Shown: positions 34,284 to 41,480 of the stretch, piece after piece
Layout of the letters: the number at the start of each line of letters is the position of its first letter
Position numbering within the stretch: position 1 is the stretch's first letter
Assembly (NCBI GenBank): GCA_044508835.1
Contig: JBIQHD010000018.1
Coordinates: forward strand, 34,462-98,461
Origin: JAKFDI01 sp044508835
GTDB taxonomy: Bacteria > Pseudomonadota > Gammaproteobacteria > Burkholderiales > Burkholderiaceae_C
Direction of reading: 5' to 3'
DNA: 64,000 nt
The notes under the pieces: model-generated
Database searches by the model: none
Seen by the model: the letters and a program-made list of their open reading frames with translations, nothing else
What the model was told of the DNA's origin: nothing
Position numbers and translations under genes: made by a program

Positions 34284-35261
34284 TCAGTAGTCGATGCGCT
34301 GGCACAGCGTGCGCGGCGCGCCCTTCGCGAGGCGCGCGAACACCGCCGGCAGCTCGGCGAAGGGGGCGCTGTCGGTGACCAGCGCGTCGAGCGCCGGGTC
34401 GGCCAGCAGCCGCAGCGCCAGGCCGAGCCGGCGCGCGTGCGTCCAGCGGCCGCGCTGCGCCGCGGCCACGTGGCCGACCTGCGAGCTGCGCAGCGTGAGC
34501 CGCCGCGAATGGAAGGCCTCGCCCAGCGGCACGGGCACGGGGTGCGCGCCGTGCCAGCTCGCCTCGACCACGGTGGCCTCGAAGGCGGCCAGGCGCAAGG
34601 CGGTGGCCAGGCCCTCGGCATGGCCGCTGGCGTGGACCACGAGGTCGGCCTCGGGCGCGGCCTCATCCGGCGTGGCGAAGCGTGCGCCCAGCGCTTCGGC
34701 CACCGGGCGCCGCGCGGGCTCGACGTCGACCACCTCCACCTCGGTGCCCGGCATCCGCGCGGCGAGCCAGGCGACGAGCAGGCCGACCACGCCGCCGCCC
34801 ACCACGGCGATGCGGTCGCCCATGCGCGGCGCCGCATCCCACAGCACGTTGACCGCCGTCTCCAGGTTGGCCGCCAGCACGGCGCGCCGCGGCGGCACGT
34901 CGGCGGGTAGCGGGTGCACCGCGTCCTGCGGCACGACGAAGCGCGCCTGGTGCGGATGCAGGCAGAACACCGCGCGGCCGACGAGGTGCGGCGGCCCTTC
35001 CTCCACCACGCCGACGCTCGCGTAGCCATACTTCACCGGAAACGGGAACTCGCCCGCCTGGAAAGGGGCCCGCATGCGCACCGACTCGCTCGCCGGAACC
35101 TCGCCGCGCAGCACCCGCAACTCGGTGCCGCGGCTCACGCCCGAGTGCAGCGTGCGCACCTGCACGTCGCCGGGGCCGGGCGCGGGGAGCGCCTCGCCGC
35201 GGATCTCGGCGCGGCCGGGGGCGGTGAACCAGCAGGCGTCGGTGGTGCGTTCGCGGGGCAT
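34284..35261 (-). CDS. MDR-family dehydrogenase (zinc-binding alcohol dehydrogenase-like)
   Basis: A 325-residue medium-chain dehydrogenase. The nucleotide fold is IAVVGGGVVGLLVAWLAARM with an acidic end (VEVVDVEPARR). The catalytic domain carries HSGVSRGTELRVLRG, KYGYASVGVVEE and the zinc-type contacts around HPHQARFVVP. The structural-zinc Cys cluster is not visible. It is the first gene of the operon that continues with PTPS-like, glycosyltransferase and methyltransferase genes. It likely oxidises an alcohol or reduces an aldehyde in the same pathway. Confidence 0.85.
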   Translation of the reverse strand: MPRERTTDACWFTAPGRAEIRGEALPAPGPGDVQVRTLHSGVSRGTELRVLRGEVPASESVRMRAPFQAGEFPFPVKYGYASVGVVEEGPPHLVGRAVFCLHPHQARFVVPQDAVHPLPADVPPRRAVLAANLETAVNVLWDAAPRMGDRIAVVGGGVVGLLVAWLAARMPGTEVEVVDVEPARRPVAEALGARFATPDEAAPEADLVVHASGHAEGLATALRLAAFEATVVEASWHGAHPVPVPLGEAFHSRRLTLRSSQVGHVAAAQRGRWTHARRLGLALRLLADPALDALVTDSAPFAELPAVFARLAKGAPRTLCQRIDY

Positions 35262-35307
35262 GCGGCGGGCGGGCGGTGGCGCGGACGATCTTACGGTCGG
35301 GGGGATT

Positions 35308-35397
35308 CCCTCACCCCCCGCCCTCTCCCGCCAGCGAGAGAGGGGGCAACGTGCAGGAACTCCCTCTCCCGCAGGCGGGAGAGGGTCGGGGTGAGGG
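35308..35397. repeat. REP-like palindromic repeat
   Basis: Long outer arms CCCTCACCCCCCGCCCTCTC.. (35308-35332) and ..GAGGGTCGGGGTGAGGG (35374-35397) are inverted. An inner hairpin, CCCTCTCCCGC-A-GGCGGGAGAGGG, is formed at 35362-35385. A related half copy is at 39585-39622. It occupies the gap between the divergent dehydrogenase and phosphatidyltransferase genes. Confidence 0.75.
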
Positions 35398-35407
35398 CCG
35401 ACTAACC

Positions 35408-36145
35408 ATGATGATCGCCCTGCAACGCCAGGCCCTGCACGAGGCGCTTCGCCTCGTGCCGCTGCACGCCGCCCTCGCCTTCGCCGTCGCCTCGTTCGCC
35501 GGCTTCGGCGCCGCCTACGTGCTCAAGGCCCTCGTCCTCTTCGGCGCCGCGGCATGGCTGGTGCGGCAGGCCGTACCCGCCCATGCGCCGCACGCGCGCT
35601 TCGGCGCGGCGAATCGCGTCACGCTGTGGCGCCTGTCGCTCGTGCTGCTGCTGGCCGCCACCCTGGGCGAAGCCGTCGCCGACGCGCCGGCGCTGGCCTG
35701 GGGCGCCGCGGCGCTGGCCACGCTGGCCGCCTCGCTCGACGCCGTCGACGGCCCGCTGGCGCGTGCCGGCGGCCTGGCGAGCGACTTCGGCGCGCGCTTC
35801 GACATGGAGACCGACGCCCTGCTCGTGCTGGTGCTCGGCGCGCTGGTGCTGCAGTTCGACAAGGCCGGCGCCTGGGTGCTGGCCGCGGGGCTGATGCGCT
35901 ACGCCTTCGTCGGCGCCGCCCGCGCATGGCCGTGGCTCGCCCGCCCGCTGCCGCCGAGCCTGCGGCGCAAGGCCGCGTGCGTGGCGCAGATCGTGAGCCT
36001 CATCGCCTGCCTGATGCCGCCCGTGCCGCCGCCCGCCTCGGCGGCGCTGGCCGCGGCCGGGGTGGCGCTGCTCGTCCATTCGTTCGCCGCCGACGTGCTG
36101 TGGCTGGCACGCACGCGGCACCAGCCCCGGGAGACCGCCGCATGA
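35408..36145 (+). CDS. CDP-alcohol phosphatidyltransferase
   Basis: A 245-residue membrane enzyme with about six helices. The CDP-alcohol motif is perfect: DAVDGPLARAGGLASDFGAR continuing to FDMETD, i.e. D-x2-DG-x2-AR-x8-G-x3-D-x3-D (from about residue 114). It joins an alcohol to a CDP-activated lipid (or the reverse). The family member cannot be named; it is longer than PgsA and has an extra N-terminal hydrophobic pair. ATG 35408 was chosen because the frame upstream is repeat DNA. Its stop overlaps the YceI gene start (ATGA). Confidence 0.9.
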   Translation: MMIALQRQALHEALRLVPLHAALAFAVASFAGFGAAYVLKALVLFGAAAWLVRQAVPAHAPHARFGAANRVTLWRLSLVLLLAATLGEAVADAPALAWGAAALATLAASLDAVDGPLARAGGLASDFGARFDMETDALLVLVLGALVLQFDKAGAWVLAAGLMRYAFVGAARAWPWLARPLPPSLRRKAACVAQIVSLIACLMPPVPPPASAALAAAGVALLVHSFAADVLWLARTRHQPRETAA

Positions 36146-36750
36146 CCCCACTCGCCCGCCTCCATGCCGTGTGCGCCACGGTGTTCGCGCTGCTGGCGCT
36201 CGCCGCCGCGCCGCTGCAGGCGCAGCCCGCGCGCTACGAGCTCGACCCCGACCACCTGATGCTCGGCTTCCTCGTCGAGCACGTGGGCTACGCGAAGGTG
36301 CTCGGCACCTTCCGCGCGGCGCGCGGCGGCTACACCTTCGACGAGGCCACCGGCACGCTGTCGGACGTGCGCATCGAGGCCGACACCGCCAGCGTCTTCA
36401 CCAACCACCGCAAGCGCGACGAGCACCTGAAGGGCGCCGACTTCCTCGACAGCGCCGAGTTCCCGCGCATGACCTTCACCGCCGCCGGGGCGAAGCGCAC
36501 CGGCGAGCGCACGTTCGAGATCACCGGCCAGCTCGAACTGCTCGGCCGCACCCAGCCGCTCGTGCTGCAGGCCACCTGGAACAAGAGCGCCGTCTCGCCC
36601 ATGGTGCCGGGCAACAGGACCTGGGTGATGGGCGTGTCGGCGCGCGGCAGCTTCAAGCGCAGCGCCTACGGCATGAACTACGCCGTCGCCAACGGCTGGG
36701 TCGGCGACGAGGTGGCGCTCATCATCGAGTTCGAGGCGCACCGCAAGTGA
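36142..36750 (+). CDS. YceI family periplasmic lipid-binding protein
   Basis: A 202-residue secreted protein with a signal peptide cut after AQA (about residue 28) and a YceI lipocalin-like barrel. Family marks are YELDPDHLMLGFLVEHVGYA, the Asp-Glu-His-Leu-Lys segment followed by ADFLDSAEFPRMTF, and a region beginning LELLGRTQPL. YceI proteins bind polyisoprenoids or other lipids in the periplasm. It is sandwiched and translationally coupled between a CDP-alcohol phosphatidyltransferase and an LtaS-like protein. Confidence 0.92.
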   Translation: MTPLARLHAVCATVFALLALAAAPLQAQPARYELDPDHLMLGFLVEHVGYAKVLGTFRAARGGYTFDEATGTLSDVRIEADTASVFTNHRKRDEHLKGADFLDSAEFPRMTFTAAGAKRTGERTFEITGQLELLGRTQPLVLQATWNKSAVSPMVPGNRTWVMGVSARGSFKRSAYGMNYAVANGWVGDEVALIIEFEAHRK

Positions 36751-38510
36751 ACGCCGCGCCGCGCGGTGCCGCCTGGGCGCTGCGCTTCGGCGCGGCCTTC
36801 GCGGGGCTGAACGCGCTGCTGACCTTCGAGAACCTGCCCGGCTCGGCGGCCATCCGCCTCGGCCAGCGGCTGTCGTTCGAGCTGTGCGTCGGCGTGGCGT
36901 TGCTGCTGGCCTGGGTGGCCTGGCGCGGCCGGCTCGGGCGGCGCGGCGCCTCGGCAGCCGCGGGGCTGTGCCTCGCGCTCGCGCTGCTGCGCTATGCCGA
37001 CGGCACGGTGCGCGAGCTGTTCGGCCGCCCGATCAACCTCGTCTGGGACGCGCGGCATGCGCGCGAGCTGCTGGCGATGGCGGCGTCCGACGTGGGCGGC
37101 GCACGCATCGCGCTGTTCGCCGGCGCCGCGCTCCTCGCCGCGGCGCTGCTGTTCGTGCTGGCGCGCCGGGCCGTGGCCGTGCTCGCCGATGCCTTGCGCT
37201 GGGCGCCGCCGCGCCCCTGGCTGATCGCCGCCGTGGCGGCGCTCGGCCTGGGCTTCGCGGCCCATCCCTTCACGAGGCTCGACACGCGCTGGTTCTTCTC
37301 GCTGCCGGTGGGCCCGACGCTTGCGCGCCAGTCCGCGCTGCTGTGGGCCGCAGGCTCGGCCGAACGCACCGAGGCGCGGCTCACGCCGAGCCCCGATTTC
37401 GCCGGCAGCCTCGATGGCCTGCACGGCGCCGACGTGCTGCTGGTGTTCGCCGAGTCCTACGGCATGGGCAGCTTCGACCGCCCGCGCCAGGCCGAGGCCC
37501 TGGCCGATGCCGGCGCGCGGCTGCTGCAGGCGCTGCACGCCGGCGGGCGGCAGGTCGTCTCCGCCCGCGTGCGCTCGCCCACCTTCGGCGGCGCCTCGTG
37601 GCTCGCGCATGCGGCGCTGCTCACCGGCGTCGACACGCAGGACCCGGACGACCACGCCCTGCTCCTCGCCACCCGGCGCCCGACGCTCGCGCGCCACTTC
37701 GCGCGCCACGGCTGGCGCAGCGTGGCCTGGATGCCCGGCCTGCAGCGGCCCTGGCCCGAGGGCGCGTTCTACGGCTTCGAGCGCATCGCCGATGCGCGGG
37801 GCCTCGGCTACGCCGGCCCGGCCTTCGGCTACTGGCGCATTCCCGACCAGGCGGCGATGGCGCTGCTGCAAGCGCAGGAACTGGCGGGCGAGCCGCGTGC
37901 CGGCGGCGGCACGCGCCGGCCGCGCTTCATCGTCTTCCCGACGCTCTCGACCCACGCCCCGTTCCGCCCGCTCGCGCCCTACCAGCGCGACTGGCAGCGC
38001 CTGCTCGGCCCCGAGGCCTACACGCCCGCGCAGGTGGCCGCGGCGCTGCGATCGCCCACCGCGCTGGCGGACCCGGTGCCGGCGTACCTGGCGAGCATCG
38101 CCTACACCTACAACTGGCTCGGCGCGTGGTGGCGAGACCGCGCGCCCGCCTCGCTCGTCACCCTCGTCGTCGGCGACCACCAGCCGGTGGCGAGCGTGTC
38201 CGGCCCGAACGCCTCGTGGGACGTGCCGGTGCACGTCGTCAGCCGCGACGCGGCCCTGCTGCGGCGGCTGCAGGCCGCCGGGTTCGTGCCGGGCCTGCGG
38301 CCGGGCGACGCCCCGATCGGGGCGATGCACGAGCTGACCGGCGTGCTGCTGGCGGCGTTCGATGCGCCGCAGGCGGTTCAGCCCGCCAGTCGCCCCGGCG
38401 CCAGCATCGCCGCCGTGAGCCCGAAGTCGGCGATGCGCCGGGGCAGCGGCTCGCCGCGCACCAGCGCCGCGCAGGCCTCGCCCATCGCGGCCGAAGTCTG
38501 GATGCCGTAG
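36747..38510 (+). CDS. LtaS-like alkaline phosphatase/sulfatase-superfamily membrane protein
   Basis: A 587-codon frame. About five membrane helices (residues 10-195) precede an extracytoplasmic alkaline-phosphatase-superfamily domain. Marks are ADVLLVFAESYGMGSF (nucleophile region), FPTLSTHAPFRP and the metal motif VVGDHQPVASVSG. Lipoteichoic-acid-synthase and phosphoethanolamine-transferase relatives move phospho-alcohol groups from lipids. The start is GTG 36747, overlapping the YceI stop. The last ~45 codons are antisense to the next gene and read as low-complexity sequence, so the original stop may have been lost near 38378. Confidence 0.85.
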   Translation: MNAAPRGAAWALRFGAAFAGLNALLTFENLPGSAAIRLGQRLSFELCVGVALLLAWVAWRGRLGRRGASAAAGLCLALALLRYADGTVRELFGRPINLVWDARHARELLAMAASDVGGARIALFAGAALLAAALLFVLARRAVAVLADALRWAPPRPWLIAAVAALGLGFAAHPFTRLDTRWFFSLPVGPTLARQSALLWAAGSAERTEARLTPSPDFAGSLDGLHGADVLLVFAESYGMGSFDRPRQAEALADAGARLLQALHAGGRQVVSARVRSPTFGGASWLAHAALLTGVDTQDPDDHALLLATRRPTLARHFARHGWRSVAWMPGLQRPWPEGAFYGFERIADARGLGYAGPAFGYWRIPDQAAMALLQAQELAGEPRAGGGTRRPRFIVFPTLSTHAPFRPLAPYQRDWQRLLGPEAYTPAQVAAALRSPTALADPVPAYLASIAYTYNWLGAWWRDRAPASLVTLVVGDHQPVASVSGPNASWDVPVHVVSRDAALLRRLQAAGFVPGLRPGDAPIGAMHELTGVLLAAFDAPQAVQPASRPGASIAAVSPKSAMRRGSGSPRTSAAQASPIAAEVWMP

Positions 38511-39541
38511 CCGCCCTGCGCGGCGACCCAGAAGAAGCCCGGCGCCTGCGCGTCGAAGCCGCCGACCAGGTCGCCGTCGGCGACGAAGGAGCGCAGGCCG
38601 GCCCAGGTACGCGTGGGCCGGCGGATCTGCAGCGTGGTCATGTCCTCGATGTGATGGATGGCGAGCGCGATGTCCAGTTCCTCCGGCTGCACGTCCTGCG
38701 GCGGCATCGGGTCTTCGTTGGCGGGCGAGCCGAGCAGCAGGCCGGCGTCGGGCTTGAGGTACCAGCTGTGGTCGGCGCCGATGCACAGCGGCCAGCCGTG
38801 CACGTCGACGCCCGCCGGCGGGGCGAACAGGAAGGCCGAGCGGCGCTTGGGCACGAGACCGATGGGCGCGACGCCGGCGAGCGCGGCGACCACGTCGCAC
38901 CAGGCGCCCGCGGCGTTGACCAGCAGCGGCGCGCGGTACTCGCGCCCGCCCGCCTGCACGTGCCACCGGCCGCCCGTCCGCTCGATGGCGGTGGCCTCGG
39001 CGTTGCACGCCAGTTCGCCGCCGTGCCGGCGCAGGCCGCGCAGGTAGCCCTGGTGGATGGCGTGCACGTCCATGTCGGCGGCGTCGGGCTCGTGGACGGC
39101 GCCGAGCACGCGTTCGGGGCGCAGCGCCGGCACGTGCGCGCAGGCGGCGGCGGTGTCCCAGCGTTCGCCGCGCGGGCTGACGGAGCGCAGCACCTCCCAG
39201 TGCTCGTCGAGCAGCGCGCCCTCGCCGGGGCGGGCGATGAACAGCGCGCCGCGCGGCGCGAGCAGCGGGTGCTCGGCGAAGCCCTCGGGCGGCGCCTCGA
39301 AGAAGGCGCGGCTGGCGAGCGTGAGCGCGCGCACCTGCGGCGTGCCGTAGCTCTCCATGAACAGCGCGGCGGAGCGGCCGGTGCTGTGGTAGCCGGGCTG
39401 GTCCTCGCGTTCGAGCAGCACGGTGCGCCCGTGCGGGGCGAGCCAGTGGCCGATGGAGGCGGCGGCGATGCCGCTGCCGATGACGAGGAAGTCGGCGTCG
39501 TGCGTGGTCATGGCGATCGGGAGGACGGCGGGAGCGTCCAT
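38378..39541 (-). CDS. FAD-dependent amino-acid oxidase/dehydrogenase (DadA/DauA-like)
   Basis: A flavoprotein of the D-amino-acid oxidase superfamily, closest in look to D-arginine dehydrogenase DauA. The FAD fold is ADFLVIGSGIAAASIGHWLA, followed by STGRSAALFMESYG. A mid-protein NAAGAWCDVVAALAG and the end motif WVAAQGGYGIQTSAAMGE are typical. It should strip hydrogen from an amine or amino acid. The 387-residue frame starts at 39541, but a second ATG at 39511 (MTTHDAD..) fits the family start better. It converges on the LtaS-like gene with a 133-base overlap. Confidence 0.87.
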   Translation of the reverse strand: MDAPAVLPIAMTTHDADFLVIGSGIAAASIGHWLAPHGRTVLLEREDQPGYHSTGRSAALFMESYGTPQVRALTLASRAFFEAPPEGFAEHPLLAPRGALFIARPGEGALLDEHWEVLRSVSPRGERWDTAAACAHVPALRPERVLGAVHEPDAADMDVHAIHQGYLRGLRRHGGELACNAEATAIERTGGRWHVQAGGREYRAPLLVNAAGAWCDVVAALAGVAPIGLVPKRRSAFLFAPPAGVDVHGWPLCIGADHSWYLKPDAGLLLGSPANEDPMPPQDVQPEELDIALAIHHIEDMTTLQIRRPTRTWAGLRSFVADGDLVGGFDAQAPGFFWVAAQGGYGIQTSAAMGEACAALVRGEPLPRRIADFGLTAAMLAPGRLAG

Positions 39542-39584
39542 GATGCCGGTTCACGCGGAGGGAGCGGCCGGCGTCCTGCGCCGG

Positions 39585-39622
39585 CCCCCTCACCCACCCC
39601 TCTCCCCCTGCGGGGGCGAGGG
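39585..39622. repeat. Half copy of the REP-like repeat
   Basis: CCCCCTCACCCACCCCTCTC followed by CCCCTGCGGGGGCGAGGG resembles one arm and hairpin of the repeat at 35308-35397. It lies in the short gap between two minus-strand genes. Confidence 0.55.
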
Positions 39623-39662
39623 AGCCACGCGGCCGGGCCTGCCCGGCGAAGCGCCCTGCTTC

Positions 39663-40709
39663 CTACTTCCGCGCGAGGAAGGTCTTCTCGATGTCCAGCG
39701 TCGACTCGACGCCGACCGAGCCGCGGTGCGCCGCCAGCCAGCGCGCCGCCGCGCGGCGGCCCATGCCGAACAGCGATTCGAGGAAGGGCCAGGAGGTGTC
39801 GAGCTTCGTGGCCGCCTTCAGCGCGCCGAGTTCGTCCTCGTCGGCGATCATGTGCAGCCGCACGTCCTTGTAGCGGCCGCGGTCGATGCGCTGGTCGGCG
39901 ATCAGGCGCTTGACGAAGGCGATGGCGCGCATCTCGCCCACCAGCGCGGCGTTGAAGCCGATCTCGCTGGTGCGGTCGGCGATCTCGAGCGCCGTCTGCG
40001 GCGTTTCGGCGCGCACCAGCGGCTGGATCTTCACCAAGAGCAGGTCGGTCTCGGCGGTCTCGTAGATGAGCGGCCACAGCGCCGGATTGCCGCTGTAGCC
40101 GCCGTCCCAGTAGGGCTCGCCGTCGATGGTGACGGGGCGGAACAGGTGCGGCAGGCAGGCCGAGGCCATCAGCGCGTCGAGCGTGACGCGCTCGCCGCTG
40201 AACACGCACGGCTGGCCGGTGTGCACCGACGTCGCGATGATGAACAGCGCCGGCGGCGCCTGCGCGATGGCCGCCGCGTCGACGTGCCGCGCCACCACGT
40301 CGCGCAGCGGGTCGAGCCCGAGGGGGTTGAGCTGGGCGGGGCTGAGGCTGCGCGCCCAGGCGGTCCACAGCGCCTGCGGCGTCCAGGCCCAGGCCGGCCA
40401 TTCGGGCATCGCCGCCGCCGCCGGCCAGCCGGGCAGCGAGGCGGACGGCAGGCCGCCGAAGCAGCCGCCCGCGCCCGCCACGTCGCGCCAGAAGGCGCGC
40501 AGCGCCTCGCGGGCGCCGTCGTTGCCGCCCTTCGCGAGGCCGGTGGCCATCACGGCCGCATTGAGCGCCCCCGCGCTGGTGCCCGAGATGCCGCTGAACG
40601 ACAGCGAGCCGTCTTCCAGCAGCGCGTCGAGCACGCCCCAGGTGAAGGCGCCGTGCGAGCCGCCGCCCTGCAGCGCGAGGTCGATCGCCTGCGCCGTCTC
40701 GAATGCCAT
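39663..40709 (-). CDS. Patatin-like phospholipase
   Basis: A 348-residue patatin-domain lipase/acyl hydrolase. The oxyanion-hole loop is LALQGGGSHGAFTWG, the nucleophile elbow is GISGTSAGALNAA and the second member of the catalytic dyad is Asp in YWDGGYSGNPAL. No signal peptide is present. Similar Burkholderiales proteins lie near polyhydroxyalkanoate or lipid genes, but nothing nearby says what it cleaves. The start at 40709 gives the usual short N-terminus before the glycine loop. Confidence 0.92.
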   Translation of the reverse strand: MAFETAQAIDLALQGGGSHGAFTWGVLDALLEDGSLSFSGISGTSAGALNAAVMATGLAKGGNDGAREALRAFWRDVAGAGGCFGGLPSASLPGWPAAAAMPEWPAWAWTPQALWTAWARSLSPAQLNPLGLDPLRDVVARHVDAAAIAQAPPALFIIATSVHTGQPCVFSGERVTLDALMASACLPHLFRPVTIDGEPYWDGGYSGNPALWPLIYETAETDLLLVKIQPLVRAETPQTALEIADRTSEIGFNAALVGEMRAIAFVKRLIADQRIDRGRYKDVRLHMIADEDELGALKAATKLDTSWPFLESLFGMGRRAAARWLAAHRGSVGVESTLDIEKTFLARK

Positions 40710-40849
40710 CCGTCGTTCTCCCGTGCGAAAAGGCCGCAGCTTGGCATGGACGGCCGCGGCGGCGCAAACGGCCGCAGCGCCGCACCCCTTGCCGGCAGCG
40801 GAGATTCGGGACACCATCGTCCTGCCTCGCCCGCCACAGGACCGCCCGA

Positions 40850-41473
40850 ATGACCCCGCGCCTTTCCTCCATCGGCCTCGCCCTCGTCTTCTGCGCCGCG
40901 GGCGCGGGCGCGCTCGCGCAGCCGCCGGGCCAGACCGGCGAGCGCTGCGAGGCCGAGGTGCGCGAGACCATCCAGCGCATGCGCGGCCCGCAGGCGCAGG
41001 CGGTGCAGTTCATCGGCGCCAGCCGCACGCTCGCGCCCACGGCCGACCACCGGCTCGGCGTGCGCGGCGAGGGCCGCTACCGCTCGCCCGACGGCCCGGT
41101 GCCGTTCACCTACGGCTGCGCGGTCGATCGCGAGAGCGGCGAAGCCTCGGGCGTGGTCTTCCGCGAGACGGGCCGCCTGCATGCCGCCGCGGCGCCGGCC
41201 GACTCGTCGTGGCAGCCCGACCTGACGAACTTCTCGCCCGAGGCCTGCGAGGCCGCCACTGCCGCCACGCTGACCGAGCGCTACCCGCGCGTGGGCCGCA
41301 TCACCTTCGACGCCGCCTCGCGGCAGCTGCGCCCGGCGCCCAACGGCCGCACCAGCCTGCAGGGGCGCGGCGCGATGCAGCGGGCGCGTGGCATGAACGC
41401 CGAGCCGTTCGGCTTCCGCTGCGAGTTCGAGACCCGCAGCGGCAAGGTGGTGCGCCTGGAAACCGGCGACTGA
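40850..41473 (+). CDS. Secreted protein with a duplicated domain, unknown function
   Basis: A 207-residue protein with a signal peptide (cut after ALA, about residue 23). The mature part consists of two similar ~75-residue repeats. Each starts with a Cys (RCEAEVRET / ACEAATAAT), has a middle Arg-x-L-x-P segment and G-R-G-x-(Y/M)-x-R, and ends with an aromatic-Cys strand (FTYGCAVDRESGEASGV / FGFRCEFETRSGKVVRL). One disulfide per repeat is likely. I do not recognise an enzyme motif. It is probably periplasmic. Confidence 0.75.
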   Translation: MTPRLSSIGLALVFCAAGAGALAQPPGQTGERCEAEVRETIQRMRGPQAQAVQFIGASRTLAPTADHRLGVRGEGRYRSPDGPVPFTYGCAVDRESGEASGVVFRETGRLHAAAAPADSSWQPDLTNFSPEACEAATAATLTERYPRVGRITFDAASRQLRPAPNGRTSLQGRGAMQRARGMNAEPFGFRCEFETRSGKVVRLETGD

Positions 41474-41480
41474 CTCCGCG

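Noticed and set aside
31931..35029. A 1032-codon minus-strand frame
   Set aside because: It joins out-of-phase readings of four real genes; only the methyltransferase at its end is in the right frame.
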